Made by a program: the position numbers and the translations under genes. Shown in pieces: positions 47,294 through 56,257 of a stretch of 64,000 bases of DNA. Position 1 is the stretch's first letter, and every line of letters starts with the position of its first letter. The DNA comes from Candidatus Aalborgicola bjergmarkensis (GTDB taxonomy: Bacteria > Pseudomonadota > Gammaproteobacteria > Burkholderiales > Burkholderiaceae_C). The notes beneath the pieces are model-generated. The model worked only from the letters and a program-made list of their open reading frames with translations. It did no database searches and was not told the DNA's origin. The DNA lies in NCBI GenBank assembly GCA_016708725.1, contig JADJFE010000012.1:1-64000 (forward strand), read 5' to 3'.

Positions 47294-47453
47294 CGGAATT
47301 ATTGTGTTCGAAGCGCGGTGGGCAAGTCGGTGTCCCATTTTAGATGGTAACCCCTCATGGATAAGGACTTGCTTTTTTTGAACAAATACGCGAAACTACC
47401 CCACTTTCGTTGTCCGAATATTATTGCCGGAGTCGCTTGAAGGGTTGCATATA

Positions 47454-47837
47454 GTGCGCAAGGGGTTTTCAAAGTGGATATTGCTTGGCTTGTTTCTGGT
47501 CTTGGCCTGGAGTGGCCTGAATGCCAAGGAATATGCGACCAACAACTCCGACAAGACCGTCGCCTTGGCCTTGTTACCGCACCAGGAATTGGAGACCTAC
47601 CGTCTGATATTCCAGGGTGGTCCTTTCCCCTACGCAAAGGATGGCACAGTCTTTGGTAATCGCGAGCGATTATTGCCAAGCTATCCCCGAGGCTATTACC
47701 GCGAATATACAGTCAAACCATTGTATTCTAAAAATCGGGGAGTGCGGCGCATTGTATGCGGCGGCCCCACCACCACACCGGATGTTTGCTACTACACAGC
47801 AGATCACTACGCGAGTTTTCGCAAAATTGTCCCTTGA
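47454..47837 (+). CDS. Secreted barnase-type guanyl-specific ribonuclease
   Basis: A 127-residue secreted RNase. A signal sequence (SKWILLGLFLVLAWSGLNAK) precedes a compact microbial RNase domain (N1/T1, barnase-like). The catalytic set is visible: Glu in YYREYTVKP, Arg in GVRRIVCGG and His in YTADHYASF. One disulfide is likely between IVCGG and DVCYY. Barnase-type enzymes cut RNA after guanosine. A barstar-like inhibitor gene begins 35 bp downstream. The start is probably GTG 47454, nine bases after GAAGGG; an earlier TTG at 47424 would lengthen the leader. Confidence 0.88.
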   Translation: MRKGFSKWILLGLFLVLAWSGLNAKEYATNNSDKTVALALLPHQELETYRLIFQGGPFPYAKDGTVFGNRERLLPSYPRGYYREYTVKPLYSKNRGVRRIVCGGPTTTPDVCYYTADHYASFRKIVP

Positions 47838-47872
47838 ATTGACTTTGTACCATTGAAGAAAGTGAGACGGGA

Positions 47873-48466
47873 ATGGATATACCCCTTCGAACCATTAGGC
47901 CAAATATTGTTCAATCAATTCGTGCCTTTCGTGTATCAGATTTGCAAGATGCGGCCCAGACACTTGGGCATCGCTTCCTGTATGCCAATCTGGCAAATGC
48001 ACAAACAAAACAAGAGGTTCTTGACCTGATAAACCAGCAATTCAAATTGATGGCACAGGTAGGCAAGAATTTTGACGCCCTGTACGACAGCATGACGGAC
48101 CCGGTACACAAGTCCGGCCCGCAGCCTGGTTTCATAGCTGTGCTGGAACATATCCCGGCCAATGCCAAGTTCGATAAGGAAGCACGAGAGCAGTTGCTCG
48201 ATGTCTTTCGCGACACGGCGGATTATTGGGGTGATCGAAAAGTCCCGTTTCGCTGTTTTTATTCTTTTTCTGTCGCACGGTCCGCACACGTTAGCCCAGT
48301 GGAGCGGTTGAGTCAGGGTGCCAGTACATCCGCAGATCCCGTCGGTGGAATCACCACGATAGACCCCAACGAAAAACTGCCAACCGACAAATTACTGGAT
48401 ATATCACCCTTGGCGCTGCGAATGAGCAGCCCCTTCAATGCCGGGTACTGGCAAGCTGGAGTCTGA
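47873..48466 (+). CDS. Barstar-family ribonuclease inhibitor with C-terminal extension
   Basis: A 197-residue protein. The barstar domain (about residues 15-115) shows RFLYANLANAQTKQEVLDLI, then FKLMAQVGKNFDALYDSMTD, the helix and acidic loop that block barnase-type active sites, and GFIAVLEHIP. About 70 extra C-terminal residues (from VARSAHVSPVERLSQG) are not part of the usual 90-residue barstar. It is translated with the RNase gene and should protect the cytoplasm from premature RNase. A terminator follows at 48498. Confidence 0.88.
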   Translation: MDIPLRTIRPNIVQSIRAFRVSDLQDAAQTLGHRFLYANLANAQTKQEVLDLINQQFKLMAQVGKNFDALYDSMTDPVHKSGPQPGFIAVLEHIPANAKFDKEAREQLLDVFRDTADYWGDRKVPFRCFYSFSVARSAHVSPVERLSQGASTSADPVGGITTIDPNEKLPTDKLLDISPLALRMSSPFNAGYWQAGV

Positions 48467-48497
48467 CCGGAGCGACTGGCACAAACTCCTCCAGGAA

Positions 48498-48525
48498 AAC
48501 CCATCCCAGTGATGGGTTTTTTTCT
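48498..48525 (+). terminator. Rho-independent terminator after the barstar gene
   Basis: The stem AAACCCATC / GATGGGTTT with loop CCAGT is followed by a run of T. It separates the RNase/barstar operon from hemN. Confidence 0.85.
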
Positions 48526-48553
48526 TTTAACCCAAATTCTGTACAGTTTCCCA

Positions 48554-49945
48554 ATGACACTTTCCTTGCCAGATATCGAAATATCCGAAGAACTGATTCG
48601 CAAGTTTGACAAACTCGGGCCGCGCTACACGTCCTACCCCACTGCAGATCGCTTTCACAACGGGTTTACGGCACAGTCTTATCGTGGTTATCTTGGTCAA
48701 CGTGAACACCAGACCAATAGCCCACCGTTGTCGATTTACATTCATTTGCCATTTTGTGAATCATTGTGCTACTTTTGCGCTTGCAACAAGATCGTTACCC
48801 AGGATCACACACGTGTTGCCGAATACCTGCGTTATCTTGATCGGGAAATGGCGCTGGTAAGCGCCGATTTGAGGGGTAATCGCACCGTGGTGCAGCTACA
48901 TCTAGGCGGTGGCACCCCTACTTTTTTCAACACCGACGAATTACACCAGCTTATGCAGATGGTGCGCCAGCACTTTGCCTTGGCCTCCGATGCCGAATTG
49001 GGTGTCGAGATTGACCCCCGCACAGTTGGCACTGACACTTTGACCATGTTAGCCAAACTCGGATTTAATCGGATCAGTTTTGGTGTGCAGGATTTTGATC
49101 CAGCGGTACAGCAAGCTGTCAACCGTATCCAACCCCTGGAGATGGTGGAACGATCTGTGCAGGAGAGTCGCAAAATCGGATTCACCTCGACCAATGCTGA
49201 TCTGATCTACGGTCTTCCGAAGCAAACGCAAGAAAGCTTTGCCCGCACACTCGACAGCCTGATCAGGGTGGCCCCTGATCGCATTGCACTGTACAACTAC
49301 GCGCACTTGCCAGGGCGCTTCAAGGCACAGCGCCTGATTGTGGAACGCGATCTGCCATCCGCCGAGACCCGGCTGCAAATCTTTCTGATGTCACTGCGCC
49401 GCCTGCTGGATGCAGGGTACGTGTATATCGGCCTGGATCACTTTGCCAAACCCGACGATGAACTGAATAAGGCCCGCCTGAATAATACCCTGCACCGCAA
49501 CTTTCAGGGTTACACCACACGCTCTGAATGCGATCTGATCGGTTTTGGCGTTTCCGCTATCAGCAAGGTTGGAAACTCCTATAGCCAGACCGTACGCACC
49601 GTCAATGCCTACTACCAACACCTTGATGCCAATCAACTGCCAGTCGACAAGGGATTTGAACTTAGTGCCGATGATGTTCTGCGCCGCGAAATTATCATGG
49701 CTCTGATGTGCAGCGCGCCAGTGGAATTCGACGCCATCAAGCGCAACCACGGTATAGATTTCACCCATTACTTTGCGACAGAACTTACACGCTTGCAGCC
49801 CTACCAGGACGCCGGACTCATCCACATCGGACCAGACTCCATCCAGGTAACGCCCAAGGGTCGCCTGTTTGTTCGTGCCAGCGCAATGGTATTTGACAAA
49901 TATCTGGAACAGCCCACTGCATCGCGTTATTCCAAACTGATATAA
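48554..49945 (+). CDS. hemN: Oxygen-independent coproporphyrinogen III oxidase
   Basis: A 463-residue radical SAM enzyme that makes protoporphyrinogen IX for heme under low oxygen. The N-terminus is FDKLGPRYTSYPTADRFH. The cluster motif is CESLCYFCACNK (CxxxCxxC plus the extra Cys of HemN). Also present are LGGGTPTF, GVEIDPRTV, FNRISFGVQDF and LIYGLPKQT. The HemN C-terminal domain is complete (IIMALMCSAPVEFDAI). Start ATG 48554 lies 28 bp after the preceding terminator. Most Burkholderiales also have an oxygen-dependent HemF elsewhere. Confidence 0.96.
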   Translation: MTLSLPDIEISEELIRKFDKLGPRYTSYPTADRFHNGFTAQSYRGYLGQREHQTNSPPLSIYIHLPFCESLCYFCACNKIVTQDHTRVAEYLRYLDREMALVSADLRGNRTVVQLHLGGGTPTFFNTDELHQLMQMVRQHFALASDAELGVEIDPRTVGTDTLTMLAKLGFNRISFGVQDFDPAVQQAVNRIQPLEMVERSVQESRKIGFTSTNADLIYGLPKQTQESFARTLDSLIRVAPDRIALYNYAHLPGRFKAQRLIVERDLPSAETRLQIFLMSLRRLLDAGYVYIGLDHFAKPDDELNKARLNNTLHRNFQGYTTRSECDLIGFGVSAISKVGNSYSQTVRTVNAYYQHLDANQLPVDKGFELSADDVLRREIIMALMCSAPVEFDAIKRNHGIDFTHYFATELTRLQPYQDAGLIHIGPDSIQVTPKGRLFVRASAMVFDKYLEQPTASRYSKLI

Positions 49946-49948
49946 AAA

Positions 49949-50653
49949 TCAGGTCGGTACTTCGTCTTGGGGATGTGTCCATTGCCATAACAGGCTGGCC
50001 ACATCGTCAATTCCCTGGCGCTTGGTTGCAGAAAACAGCATGACCGCACCACCACCTGCCTGTAGCTTGGTAATCGACAGAGCCTTCGCTGCCTCGCTAC
50101 GTGTCAATTTGTCCGCTTTTGTCAGTAAGACTAAAAACTTCAATCCTTCCTGCACCCGTGGTCGAATCACATCGAGCAGGACTTCGTCGAGCTCAGTCAT
50201 GCCATGGCGCGGGTCACACAAAAGCACGATGCCCATAAGATTTCTGCGTGTAACCAGATAATTTGCCATCACCTGTTGCCAGCGAATTTTGTCCTTCCGG
50301 GGCACCGCTGCGTAGCCATAACCCGGTAAATCAGCCAGAACTGCATCGGTCACACCCTGCTTACCCAAACCAAACAGATTGATGTCCTGGGTACGGCCTG
50401 GTTTTTTCGAGGCAAAAGCCAACTGTTTTTTCTGTGTCAACGTGTTAATACAGGTGGATTTCCCGGCATTGGAACGTCCCACAAAGGCAATTTCAGGAAT
50501 ATCCAGAGAAGGTAAGAAATGCAACTCAGGTGCCGTCGTCAAAAATCTGGCCGTATGCAACCACCCGAGAGCGATATTCGGTGATATCTTTTCCCCTGCA
50601 AGCGGTATGGATTTTGGGTGGGTATTGGTATGTGGATGTATGTTGATAGTCAT
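49949..50653 (-). CDS. engB: Ribosome biogenesis GTPase YsxC/EngB
   Basis: A 234-residue GTPase needed for large ribosomal subunit assembly. G1 is GRSNAGKSTCINTL, G3 is LADLPGYGYAAV and G4 is LLTKADKLTRSE, with SATKRQGIDD near G5. The N-terminal 40 residues are His/Thr/Pro-rich (MTINIHPHTNTHPKSIP). The chosen ATG 50653 is the only start close to the family match; an upstream frame overlaps the cytochrome gene. It is divergent from the cytochrome c4 gene, with an 80-bp shared promoter region, an arrangement common in betaproteobacteria. Confidence 0.95.
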   Translation of the reverse strand: MTINIHPHTNTHPKSIPLAGEKISPNIALGWLHTARFLTTAPELHFLPSLDIPEIAFVGRSNAGKSTCINTLTQKKQLAFASKKPGRTQDINLFGLGKQGVTDAVLADLPGYGYAAVPRKDKIRWQQVMANYLVTRRNLMGIVLLCDPRHGMTELDEVLLDVIRPRVQEGLKFLVLLTKADKLTRSEAAKALSITKLQAGGGAVMLFSATKRQGIDDVASLLWQWTHPQDEVPT

Positions 50654-50733
50654 TGCTTGAAGCGATGCGTTGGCTGCGCCATTGTAGAATGCCCCCTGTT
50701 TTGCCCACCAGACACACTGCACACTGCTGTACC

Positions 50734-51378
50734 ATGAAGTCGATTGCCCATTTGTTCCTTGCCGCCACTGCGGCAACCCTGCCCCTCTTCGCCCTCGCAA
50801 CGGACACCGCGTCTGAGGCAAAGGCAAGCAAATCATCTCAACCCGATCTGGTCAAGGGCGAGACGACGTTCACTACTGTCTGTGCTGCCTGCCATGGTGC
50901 CGATGGTAACGCGGTCGTACCCAATTACCCCAAACTGGCACAGCAGCATCCGCAGTATCTGATTAAACAATTGCAAGAATTCAAGTCTGACAAGCGCGCG
51001 AACCCCATTATGAAAGGTTTTGCATCCATGCTGTCGGACGATGACATGAAAAATGTGTCTTATTGGGTAAGCAGCAAGCAGGCCAACGCCAGCCCTCCTG
51101 CGGACAAAAGTCTGCTGTCTCTGGGTGAGCGCATTTACCGTGGCGGCATCATAGACCGTCAGATACCGGCATGCGCCGGCTGCCACGGACCCCGAGGAAC
51201 CGGAATGCCAGCACAGTACCCACGCCTGAGTGGTCAACATGCGGAATATTCAGTAGCACAACTCACTGCTTTCCGAGATGGCACACGTACCAACAGTCTG
51301 CAGATGACCCAGGTGACAGCCAAATTGAATGACCGCGAAATCAAGGCACTGGCTAGTTACATTGCCGGTTTGCGCTAG
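50734..51378 (+). CDS. Diheme cytochrome c4
   Basis: A 214-residue periplasmic cytochrome with signal peptide MKSIAHLFLAATAATLPLFA. It has two CxxCH heme sites, CAACHGADGNAVVPNYPKLA and CAGCHGPRGTGMPAQYPRL, each followed by the QH or QHPQYL methionine-loop region (IMKGFASMLS, SLQMTQVTAKL). Cytochrome c4 proteins carry electrons to terminal oxidases. A strong terminator follows. Confidence 0.95.
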   Translation: MKSIAHLFLAATAATLPLFALATDTASEAKASKSSQPDLVKGETTFTTVCAACHGADGNAVVPNYPKLAQQHPQYLIKQLQEFKSDKRANPIMKGFASMLSDDDMKNVSYWVSSKQANASPPADKSLLSLGERIYRGGIIDRQIPACAGCHGPRGTGMPAQYPRLSGQHAEYSVAQLTAFRDGTRTNSLQMTQVTAKLNDREIKALASYIAGLR

Positions 51379-51408
51379 CGTCACGGACACCCATCGGGCT
51401 CCTCTGAT

Positions 51409-51441
51409 AAGGGCAGACTGACTGAGCAGTCTGCCCTTTTT
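51409..51441 (+). terminator. Rho-independent terminator after cytochrome c4
   Basis: The stem AAGGGCAGACTG / CAGTCTGCCCTT with a six-base loop ends in TTTTT. A perfect 12-bp stem. Confidence 0.9.
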
Positions 51442-51513
51442 CATGGATATGGCAGATGTAAGCGAAAAATTACCCGACTTACAATAAGACTCTCGTTTTT
51501 ACATAGGAGATAT

Positions 51514-52131
51514 TTGTCTTTCATGGCAGCCATTACCTTTTTGATAGCAGACCCCACAGCAGGGGTGCAGCACTTCATGCAAAAACTGCTGGAAAACAAT
51601 GGATTCGACCCAACCGGAATCAAAACGGCATCAACTTCACAAGAAGCACTTGAAATAGCAGAAACATTGAAGCCTGATTTTTTATTGACTGACTGGTTTG
51701 CCAATGAATCGGTCACCGGCATTGATCTGTTTCATTCCATTAAAAAAACAAATCCCTATTGCCATTTTGCGCTATTAAGCAGCGACGTCAACCCCGCCCA
51801 GGAACAAGAAGCCAGAGACGCAGGTGCATTGTTCTTGCTGGCGAAACCGTTTACTGTCGACGAAATCCGCTCCGAGCTACGCCGCGCCATGGATCAGGCG
51901 GTAAAAACGCACCCCAGACTCTCAGCACATGTCCAGGCGCAAGCCCATGCAACGCAAATAACCACCGCCATGCAACCACAAAATATGCCGCAATACAAAC
52001 CGGGCGATCAAGTACTCTACCTCAATCGCATTGAAACCATCAAACATGTCATCCTGCGCCGAGGTGAACTGGTAGTACAGTTGCAGGGGATGTCCGGTTT
52101 CATTGAGGCCACAAAAATCAAATACCGCTAG
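51514..52131 (+). CDS. Receiver-domain protein with C-terminal extension
   Basis: A 205-residue protein (202 from ATG 51523). The receiver domain (about 8-128) has TFLIADPTAGVQHFMQKLL, phospho-Asp in DFLLTDWFANESVTGIDLF, FALLSSD and LLAKPFTVDEI. The usual double acidic pocket (DD) is only IAD, so phosphorylation is less certain. The C-terminal 60 residues (QYKPGDQVLYLNRIETIKHV) look like a small beta domain with no DNA-binding motif. The start could be TTG 51514, close behind AGGAGA, or ATG 51523, twelve bases behind it. No partner kinase is adjacent. Confidence 0.82.
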   Translation: MSFMAAITFLIADPTAGVQHFMQKLLENNGFDPTGIKTASTSQEALEIAETLKPDFLLTDWFANESVTGIDLFHSIKKTNPYCHFALLSSDVNPAQEQEARDAGALFLLAKPFTVDEIRSELRRAMDQAVKTHPRLSAHVQAQAHATQITTAMQPQNMPQYKPGDQVLYLNRIETIKHVILRRGELVVQLQGMSGFIEATKIKYR

Positions 52132-52366
52132 CCAGTCGCCAACACCCCGCATGGCAAACAAGGTGCCACTGCCGATACAGTTCAATCAGATTCATTGATC
52201 AGTCCTGGATAACGAGATGAGGATTCGATACTAACCACAAGCAAAACCTGGGGATACAGCCATCAGATTATTATCCAGAGGCAATACGGTGGAAACAAAC
52301 AACCGACATACTTGGTTGTGCCTGAGTGCAATTTTCACGTCAAACGCTATCAAAAAGGAATTTATC

Positions 52367-52900
52367 ATGAAAGCAGTCTTTCAACCCCTCCTCATTGCTG
52401 GCCTGATGGCCTGTGCCACGATTTCGAGCTATGCCCAGCCCATGATGGACATGATGCCCAGGGGTGATGCCGTGCAACAGGGCGGTCCGATGGGTATGCG
52501 TGGCAAGCTGGATCCAGCACAAATGGAAGCCATGAGGGCCAAACGCCACGCCGAGCTGAAAACCAGACTCAAGATTACTCCTGAGCAAGAAAGCGCCTGG
52601 GACACATTCACCACTGCCATGAAACCACCCGCAACAGCCATGGGTCAGATGCGCCAGATGCACGCCGAAATGGGCAAACTCAGTACGCCGGAACGCATCG
52701 ATAAAATGCGTGCCCTGCGCAGCCAGCATATGGCGGACATGGAAAAACGCGAAGAAGCTATCAAGACTTTCTATGCTTCCCTGACTCCGGATCAAAAGAA
52801 AACATTTGACGACGAACACGCGCGCATGGCTGTCAGGCGTGGTCAGCACCGGGGACCGGGCGCCGGTAACGGCGCTGCCAACCAGCCAGGAGGGAAATAA
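52367..52900 (+). CDS. Spy/CpxP-like periplasmic protein with LTPxQ motif
   Basis: A 177-residue periplasmic protein, Met-, Gln- and Lys-rich. The signal peptide ends SSYAQ. The mature part has helical repeats with ELKTRLKITPEQESAWDTF and a later TFYASLTPDQKKTFDD (LTPxQ motif of the Spy/CpxP family). Such proteins act as ATP-independent chaperones in the envelope or in metal stress. The Met-rich start (PMMDMMPRGDAVQQGGPMGM) may bind copper or silver; this is a guess from composition. Start ATG 52367 follows AAAAGGAA. The 235 bp before it contain no gene. Confidence 0.8.
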   Translation: MKAVFQPLLIAGLMACATISSYAQPMMDMMPRGDAVQQGGPMGMRGKLDPAQMEAMRAKRHAELKTRLKITPEQESAWDTFTTAMKPPATAMGQMRQMHAEMGKLSTPERIDKMRALRSQHMADMEKREEAIKTFYASLTPDQKKTFDDEHARMAVRRGQHRGPGAGNGAANQPGGK

Positions 52901-52923
52901 TATCGGAGATAAAAACTGCCTGG

Positions 52924-53289
52924 TCAAGCCAGTAGTTGTTTGAGTTCCCCACTGGCAATCAGGGCTTCCAGGTCGGCAGCGCCGCCAACCAATGTACCTT
53001 TGACAAAAACCATGGGAAATGTGGGCCAACCAGTCCACATTTTCAGCGCATTGCGTCGGCGCCAGGTATTCAAGTAGCTCCCATATTCCAGGTAAGCGTA
53101 AGCTATGCCCGCCGCATCCAGTGCTTTGCGGGCACGCCTGGGAACCGGGTTCATGGACATGCCTACCACCACTACGGCATGATTGACCATCGCATCCTGC
53201 ACCTCTTTTACAATGTCCTGATTCAGCGTTGCGATCCGTTCACGAATGGCCGGGTGAATATGGGCTTCACTGAGTACGAAGCGTGGCAT
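52924..53289 (-). CDS. Cysteine-less glutaredoxin-like protein
   Basis: A 121-residue thioredoxin-fold protein. The strand-turn-helix pattern of monothiol glutaredoxins is clear: NHAVVVVGMSMNPVPRRARKAL, AYLEYGSYLNTWRRRNALKMW, the cis-Pro loop WPTFPMVFVKG and GGAADLEALIASGEL. The catalytic Cys (CGFS or CPYC in relatives) is absent; that position is in the GMSMNPV loop. There is no Cys in the whole chain. It cannot do ordinary thiol chemistry, so a structural, glutathione-binding or Fe-S-related role is more likely. The start ATG 53289 overlaps the start codon of the divergent gene. Confidence 0.8.
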   Translation of the reverse strand: MPRFVLSEAHIHPAIRERIATLNQDIVKEVQDAMVNHAVVVVGMSMNPVPRRARKALDAAGIAYAYLEYGSYLNTWRRRNALKMWTGWPTFPMVFVKGTLVGGAADLEALIASGELKQLLA

Positions 53290-53524
53290 GGACTTTTCTC
53301 CTACAAATCAAGAAATGTTTGGCTTTACGGAAGAACAGATTGCGGAATTCGGCCTCACCTTCGGTGTGGCTGGTTTCATGCTTTTCATGCTTTTCATCAT
53401 CGGCCATCTGGCCTGGGAATCCAAAGCAGGTAAATTTGGCACTTTTGTCCTGTTCCTGGGATTGGCATTTGGCATGGTAGGTTTCGTGGCCAAATATGCC
53501 ATTCAGTGGTACATGAGCCAATAG
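53288..53524 (+). CDS. DUF2788 family small membrane protein
   Basis: A 78-residue protein with two membrane segments (TFGVAGFMLFMLFIIGHLAW and GTFVLFLGLAFGMVGFVAKY), as in DUF2788. The function is unknown. The ATG 53288 overlaps the start codon of the divergent glutaredoxin-like gene within CATG. The alternative ATG 53315 (MFGFTEEQIAEFG) begins where I expect relatives to begin and would leave a 25-bp gap. Confidence 0.8.
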   Translation: MDFSPTNQEMFGFTEEQIAEFGLTFGVAGFMLFMLFIIGHLAWESKAGKFGTFVLFLGLAFGMVGFVAKYAIQWYMSQ

Positions 53525-53547
53525 CCCACAATCATGACCATGGCCAT

Positions 53548-54141
53548 TCAGTTCAGACTGAATGGCCGAATGCCAATCAGCCAACCGTGCAACTGAAAAG
53601 CAAATAACGCCCAGGTGGCCACGCCCACGACCAACATCGTGATAGTGCCTGCCAAAGTTGCAGCTGGGTACCGCGTGCCAGCAGCGCGGTCACGCCGACG
53701 CGCCGCGATGAAGTTGCATACGGACCAGATCAGGAAGGCTCCAAACAACACAAGGTGGGCCACATTGCCGTTGGCCAGCAGATGGGCCAAAGCCCAGGTT
53801 TTTACAGATAGAACCATCGGATGGTGCCAGTGGGCTTTGATCGCGTTGCGCGGGACGTAAGCCGCCATCAGCAACACAAAAGCCACCAAGGTCAACAAAG
53901 ACGCTGCATGGCGCAGGGCCGGTGGTGGAACCCAAAGCACCACCGGAGCTTCGCGCGCCAGACCAAAACCGTACACCACCAGTGCCAACCCCAGCAGGGA
54001 CAGCAATGAGAAAATGCCCTTGTAAACGGCCTCTCCGTAGCGTTGCAACATCCGGTTGCGCCAACCACCAGCAAGCATGCGGATCGAATGCAAGCCCAGA
54101 AAAACAAGTAACCCAACAATCAATAAGCCCATATCGGTCAT
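53548..54141 (-). CDS. NnrU family membrane protein
   Basis: A 197-residue protein with about six membrane helices. It fits NnrU: GLLIVGLLVFLGLHSIRML, VYKGIFSLLSLLGLALVVYG, LLTLVAFVLLMAAYVPRN and HWHHPMVLSVKTWALAHLLANG. NnrU is associated with nitrite/NO metabolism and heme or carotenoid-like conversion in some relatives. No denitrification gene is in this window. Start ATG 54141; an earlier ATG at 54225 would overlap the neighbouring gene's end. Confidence 0.9.
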   Translation of the reverse strand: MTDMGLLIVGLLVFLGLHSIRMLAGGWRNRMLQRYGEAVYKGIFSLLSLLGLALVVYGFGLAREAPVVLWVPPPALRHAASLLTLVAFVLLMAAYVPRNAIKAHWHHPMVLSVKTWALAHLLANGNVAHLVLFGAFLIWSVCNFIAARRRDRAAGTRYPAATLAGTITMLVVGVATWALFAFQLHGWLIGIRPFSLN

Positions 54142-54163
54142 CCAAAAATCTGTGCAAAACTCA

Positions 54164-55714
54164 TCAAGCACCAACCACACGGTTTTTACCGGAGCGTTTG
54201 GCCAGATACATCGCCTGATCAGCACGTCTGATGGCGTCGGTCACCACTTCATCGCTCGCCAGTTGAACCACACCAGCGCTAAAAGTAATCAAAACCTTCT
54301 CGCTGCCGGCAAGAAAAAACTTCTTTGTCAGCTCACGCTGCAAACGGGTCATGGCCTCAATTCCTTTATCCAGAACGGTATCCGGCAGCAGGATGACGAA
54401 CTCCTCGCCACCGTAACGGGCCAGTGTATCCTGCGGGCGAATGCAGCTGCGGGCAACGGCAGACAAGTGGGTCAAGGCATCATCGCCAGTGGCATGGCCC
54501 AATGTGTCATTGAGCTTTTTGAAATTATCAATGTCCAGCAATGCCACGCACAGAGGCGTTTCCTTGCGTCGCACAATGGAAAGTTCACGCTCTATCGCTT
54601 CATCAAGTCCCTTGCGGTTGAGCGCACCAGTCAAGGGATCGTGCCGTGCCTGCGCGCTGACACGATCAAGCTCCTGGTGTAACTTGATCAATTCGGCTTC
54701 TGTTTCACTGGCGCGCGTGCGCATGGCCTGCAACTCATCCGTGGTAGTCTGGCTCTCCAACGCCAGACTACGTGTCGCGCTCACCACATCCTTGAGTACC
54801 GGGGCAATCTCCTCGATGGATTTTGCCTGTTCAATCTGCCGCGCATTAGCCTCCAGCTCTTCATGAAAGCTACCGGTCGATTTGGCCATTTTGGATAATC
54901 GGTCGATAAACATCGCCAGCATCCGGCGCATTTCGTTCTGCGCCTCAAGTGCGCGTCCCTTGGCATCTTTTTGTTTGAAGATGACATCCCGCAAGCGACG
55001 CTCCACATCATCCAGACGGCGCAAAGTCAAGGGCGGGCTAGCGGCCGTCATCAATGCATCCATCTGACCCTTGAGCCATTTTTCTTCCAGACTGAGTTCA
55101 CCAATGTTTTCGAACAGCATGTGCAGCAACTTGAGCAACACTTTTTTAATTTCTGCCTGATCTTCAGCAACAAACGACACCCTGTCGCTGTAACTCAGTA
55201 ACATATTCTTGAGGACAAGGACATCGGTACCCGATTGACGCAAAGCCAGCAACAGGTTCTTGGTCAACTCTATGAAGCGTTCATCCTCAGTTCCAAGTGC
55301 GGGTTGCGTATGTTCAATCAAGCGGCCAAGCTGCCCCATGAATTCCTTGGTCAAAGCCGGTGCACTTGTGCCCACAGGGGCCACCGCCATCGCGGTTTTC
55401 GCAGCCGCCGTGCCCGGATCAGGGGTCAAAGGCACAAAACTGCCGTAGGCAACCAGGGCATTCTTGACACCATCCCAGTTCATACGGTCAATCGCATAGT
55501 CCAGCAATCCACGTTGCTTCTGCTGCCCCGGTGTCTTGGTGGGCAATGACTTGGCAATGTCGCGCAAGATATCCACCGGAAACGGTGTCATTGGTGGAAG
55601 ACCTGCAATTTCGTTATAGATCGCCTGGTAGTTTGCCGGCGTTGGCACCAGCTTCTTGGTCGTCAACTGTTTGAGCGTCTCACGCGCAATTTCAAAGGGT
55701 TTTCTATCACTCAT
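54164..55714 (-). CDS. GGDEF diguanylate cyclase with helical N-terminal domain
   Basis: A 516-residue protein without membrane segments. The first 340 residues are mostly helical (ARETLKQLTTKKLVPTPANY at the start, MRRMLAMFIDRLSKMAKSTG and others), probably a coiled-coil sensor or dimerisation region. The C-terminal GGDEF domain has active site ARYGGEEFVILLPD and an inhibitory RxxD site (RPQD) five residues before it. It is therefore predicted to make cyclic di-GMP with product inhibition. Start ATG 55714 (MSDRKPFEIA) is supported by the family-like N-terminus. It is divergent from minC across the origin-like segment. Confidence 0.92.
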   Translation of the reverse strand: MSDRKPFEIARETLKQLTTKKLVPTPANYQAIYNEIAGLPPMTPFPVDILRDIAKSLPTKTPGQQKQRGLLDYAIDRMNWDGVKNALVAYGSFVPLTPDPGTAAAKTAMAVAPVGTSAPALTKEFMGQLGRLIEHTQPALGTEDERFIELTKNLLLALRQSGTDVLVLKNMLLSYSDRVSFVAEDQAEIKKVLLKLLHMLFENIGELSLEEKWLKGQMDALMTAASPPLTLRRLDDVERRLRDVIFKQKDAKGRALEAQNEMRRMLAMFIDRLSKMAKSTGSFHEELEANARQIEQAKSIEEIAPVLKDVVSATRSLALESQTTTDELQAMRTRASETEAELIKLHQELDRVSAQARHDPLTGALNRKGLDEAIERELSIVRRKETPLCVALLDIDNFKKLNDTLGHATGDDALTHLSAVARSCIRPQDTLARYGGEEFVILLPDTVLDKGIEAMTRLQRELTKKFFLAGSEKVLITFSAGVVQLASDEVVTDAIRRADQAMYLAKRSGKNRVVGA

Positions 55715-55852
55715 GTTTCGACATTTGCTGCAAATGTAATAGCTTTTTACGCATTGTTTACGGGTGTCAGGGGCCAATTTAACCACCGAAACCAAACTAG
55801 GCCTGGCATAGGAGCCATTTCTACACACATTGCATGCACTTTTTTTATTCAG

Positions 55853-56075
55853 TTGTCAAAGGGCAAGTGTGTGGATAGTACTGGCATAAGATGCTACTTA
55901 TCCACAGCCTTCGACAAACTGGCAAAGTTGTTCATGCACTGGATACAGTTGGGCAGCAGGCTCATGCACACGTGTTACGTTAACATAAATATTTGATTTA
56001 TAACTGAAAAGTTTGCTTGTGCACAAGGATACCCAAGCCTTAGCTACTACTACTATCTTTAAAAATTTAAAAATA
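55853..56075. other. Origin-like element, copy 1 (DnaA boxes, DnaA-trio-like repeat, AT-rich tract)
   Basis: This non-coding segment lies between a diguanylate cyclase gene and minC. TGTGGATAG lies at 55870-55878. TTATCCACA, the consensus DnaA box, is at 55898-55906. TTGTGCACA, a near box, is at 56017-56025. Then comes AAGCCTTAGCTACTACTACT, with CTA trinucleotides from 56044, followed by TTTAAAAATTTAAAAAT. The order box, spacer, CTACTACTACTA, AT-rich tract matches the basal unwinding layout described for bacterial oriC, where the CTA series on this strand is the complement of the DnaA-trio. A second copy with identical internal distances is at 59443. dnaA, dnaN and rpmH are not in the window. 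Function as an origin is inference. Confidence 0.6.
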
Positions 56076-56257
56076 CAAGAATAGGAATAACAAGGCTTGA
56101 GTCTTTTAAATTTTGTACCGCTGTTCAGGTCCGTGTCAAAAATTACGTGACAACCAGGCCAATGTCAGCGATTTGGCCCGGCAATCAAGTAAGATTCGCT
56201 AACCTTCGGGTTCCACGTTACGCTTTTACCGGGTTTTTCTGCTGTTTTTTTGTCCCC

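Noticed and set aside
52201..52260. Partial match to the dispersed palindrome (GGGGATACAGCCATC)
   Set aside because: Only one arm is recognisable, so it was not counted as a copy.
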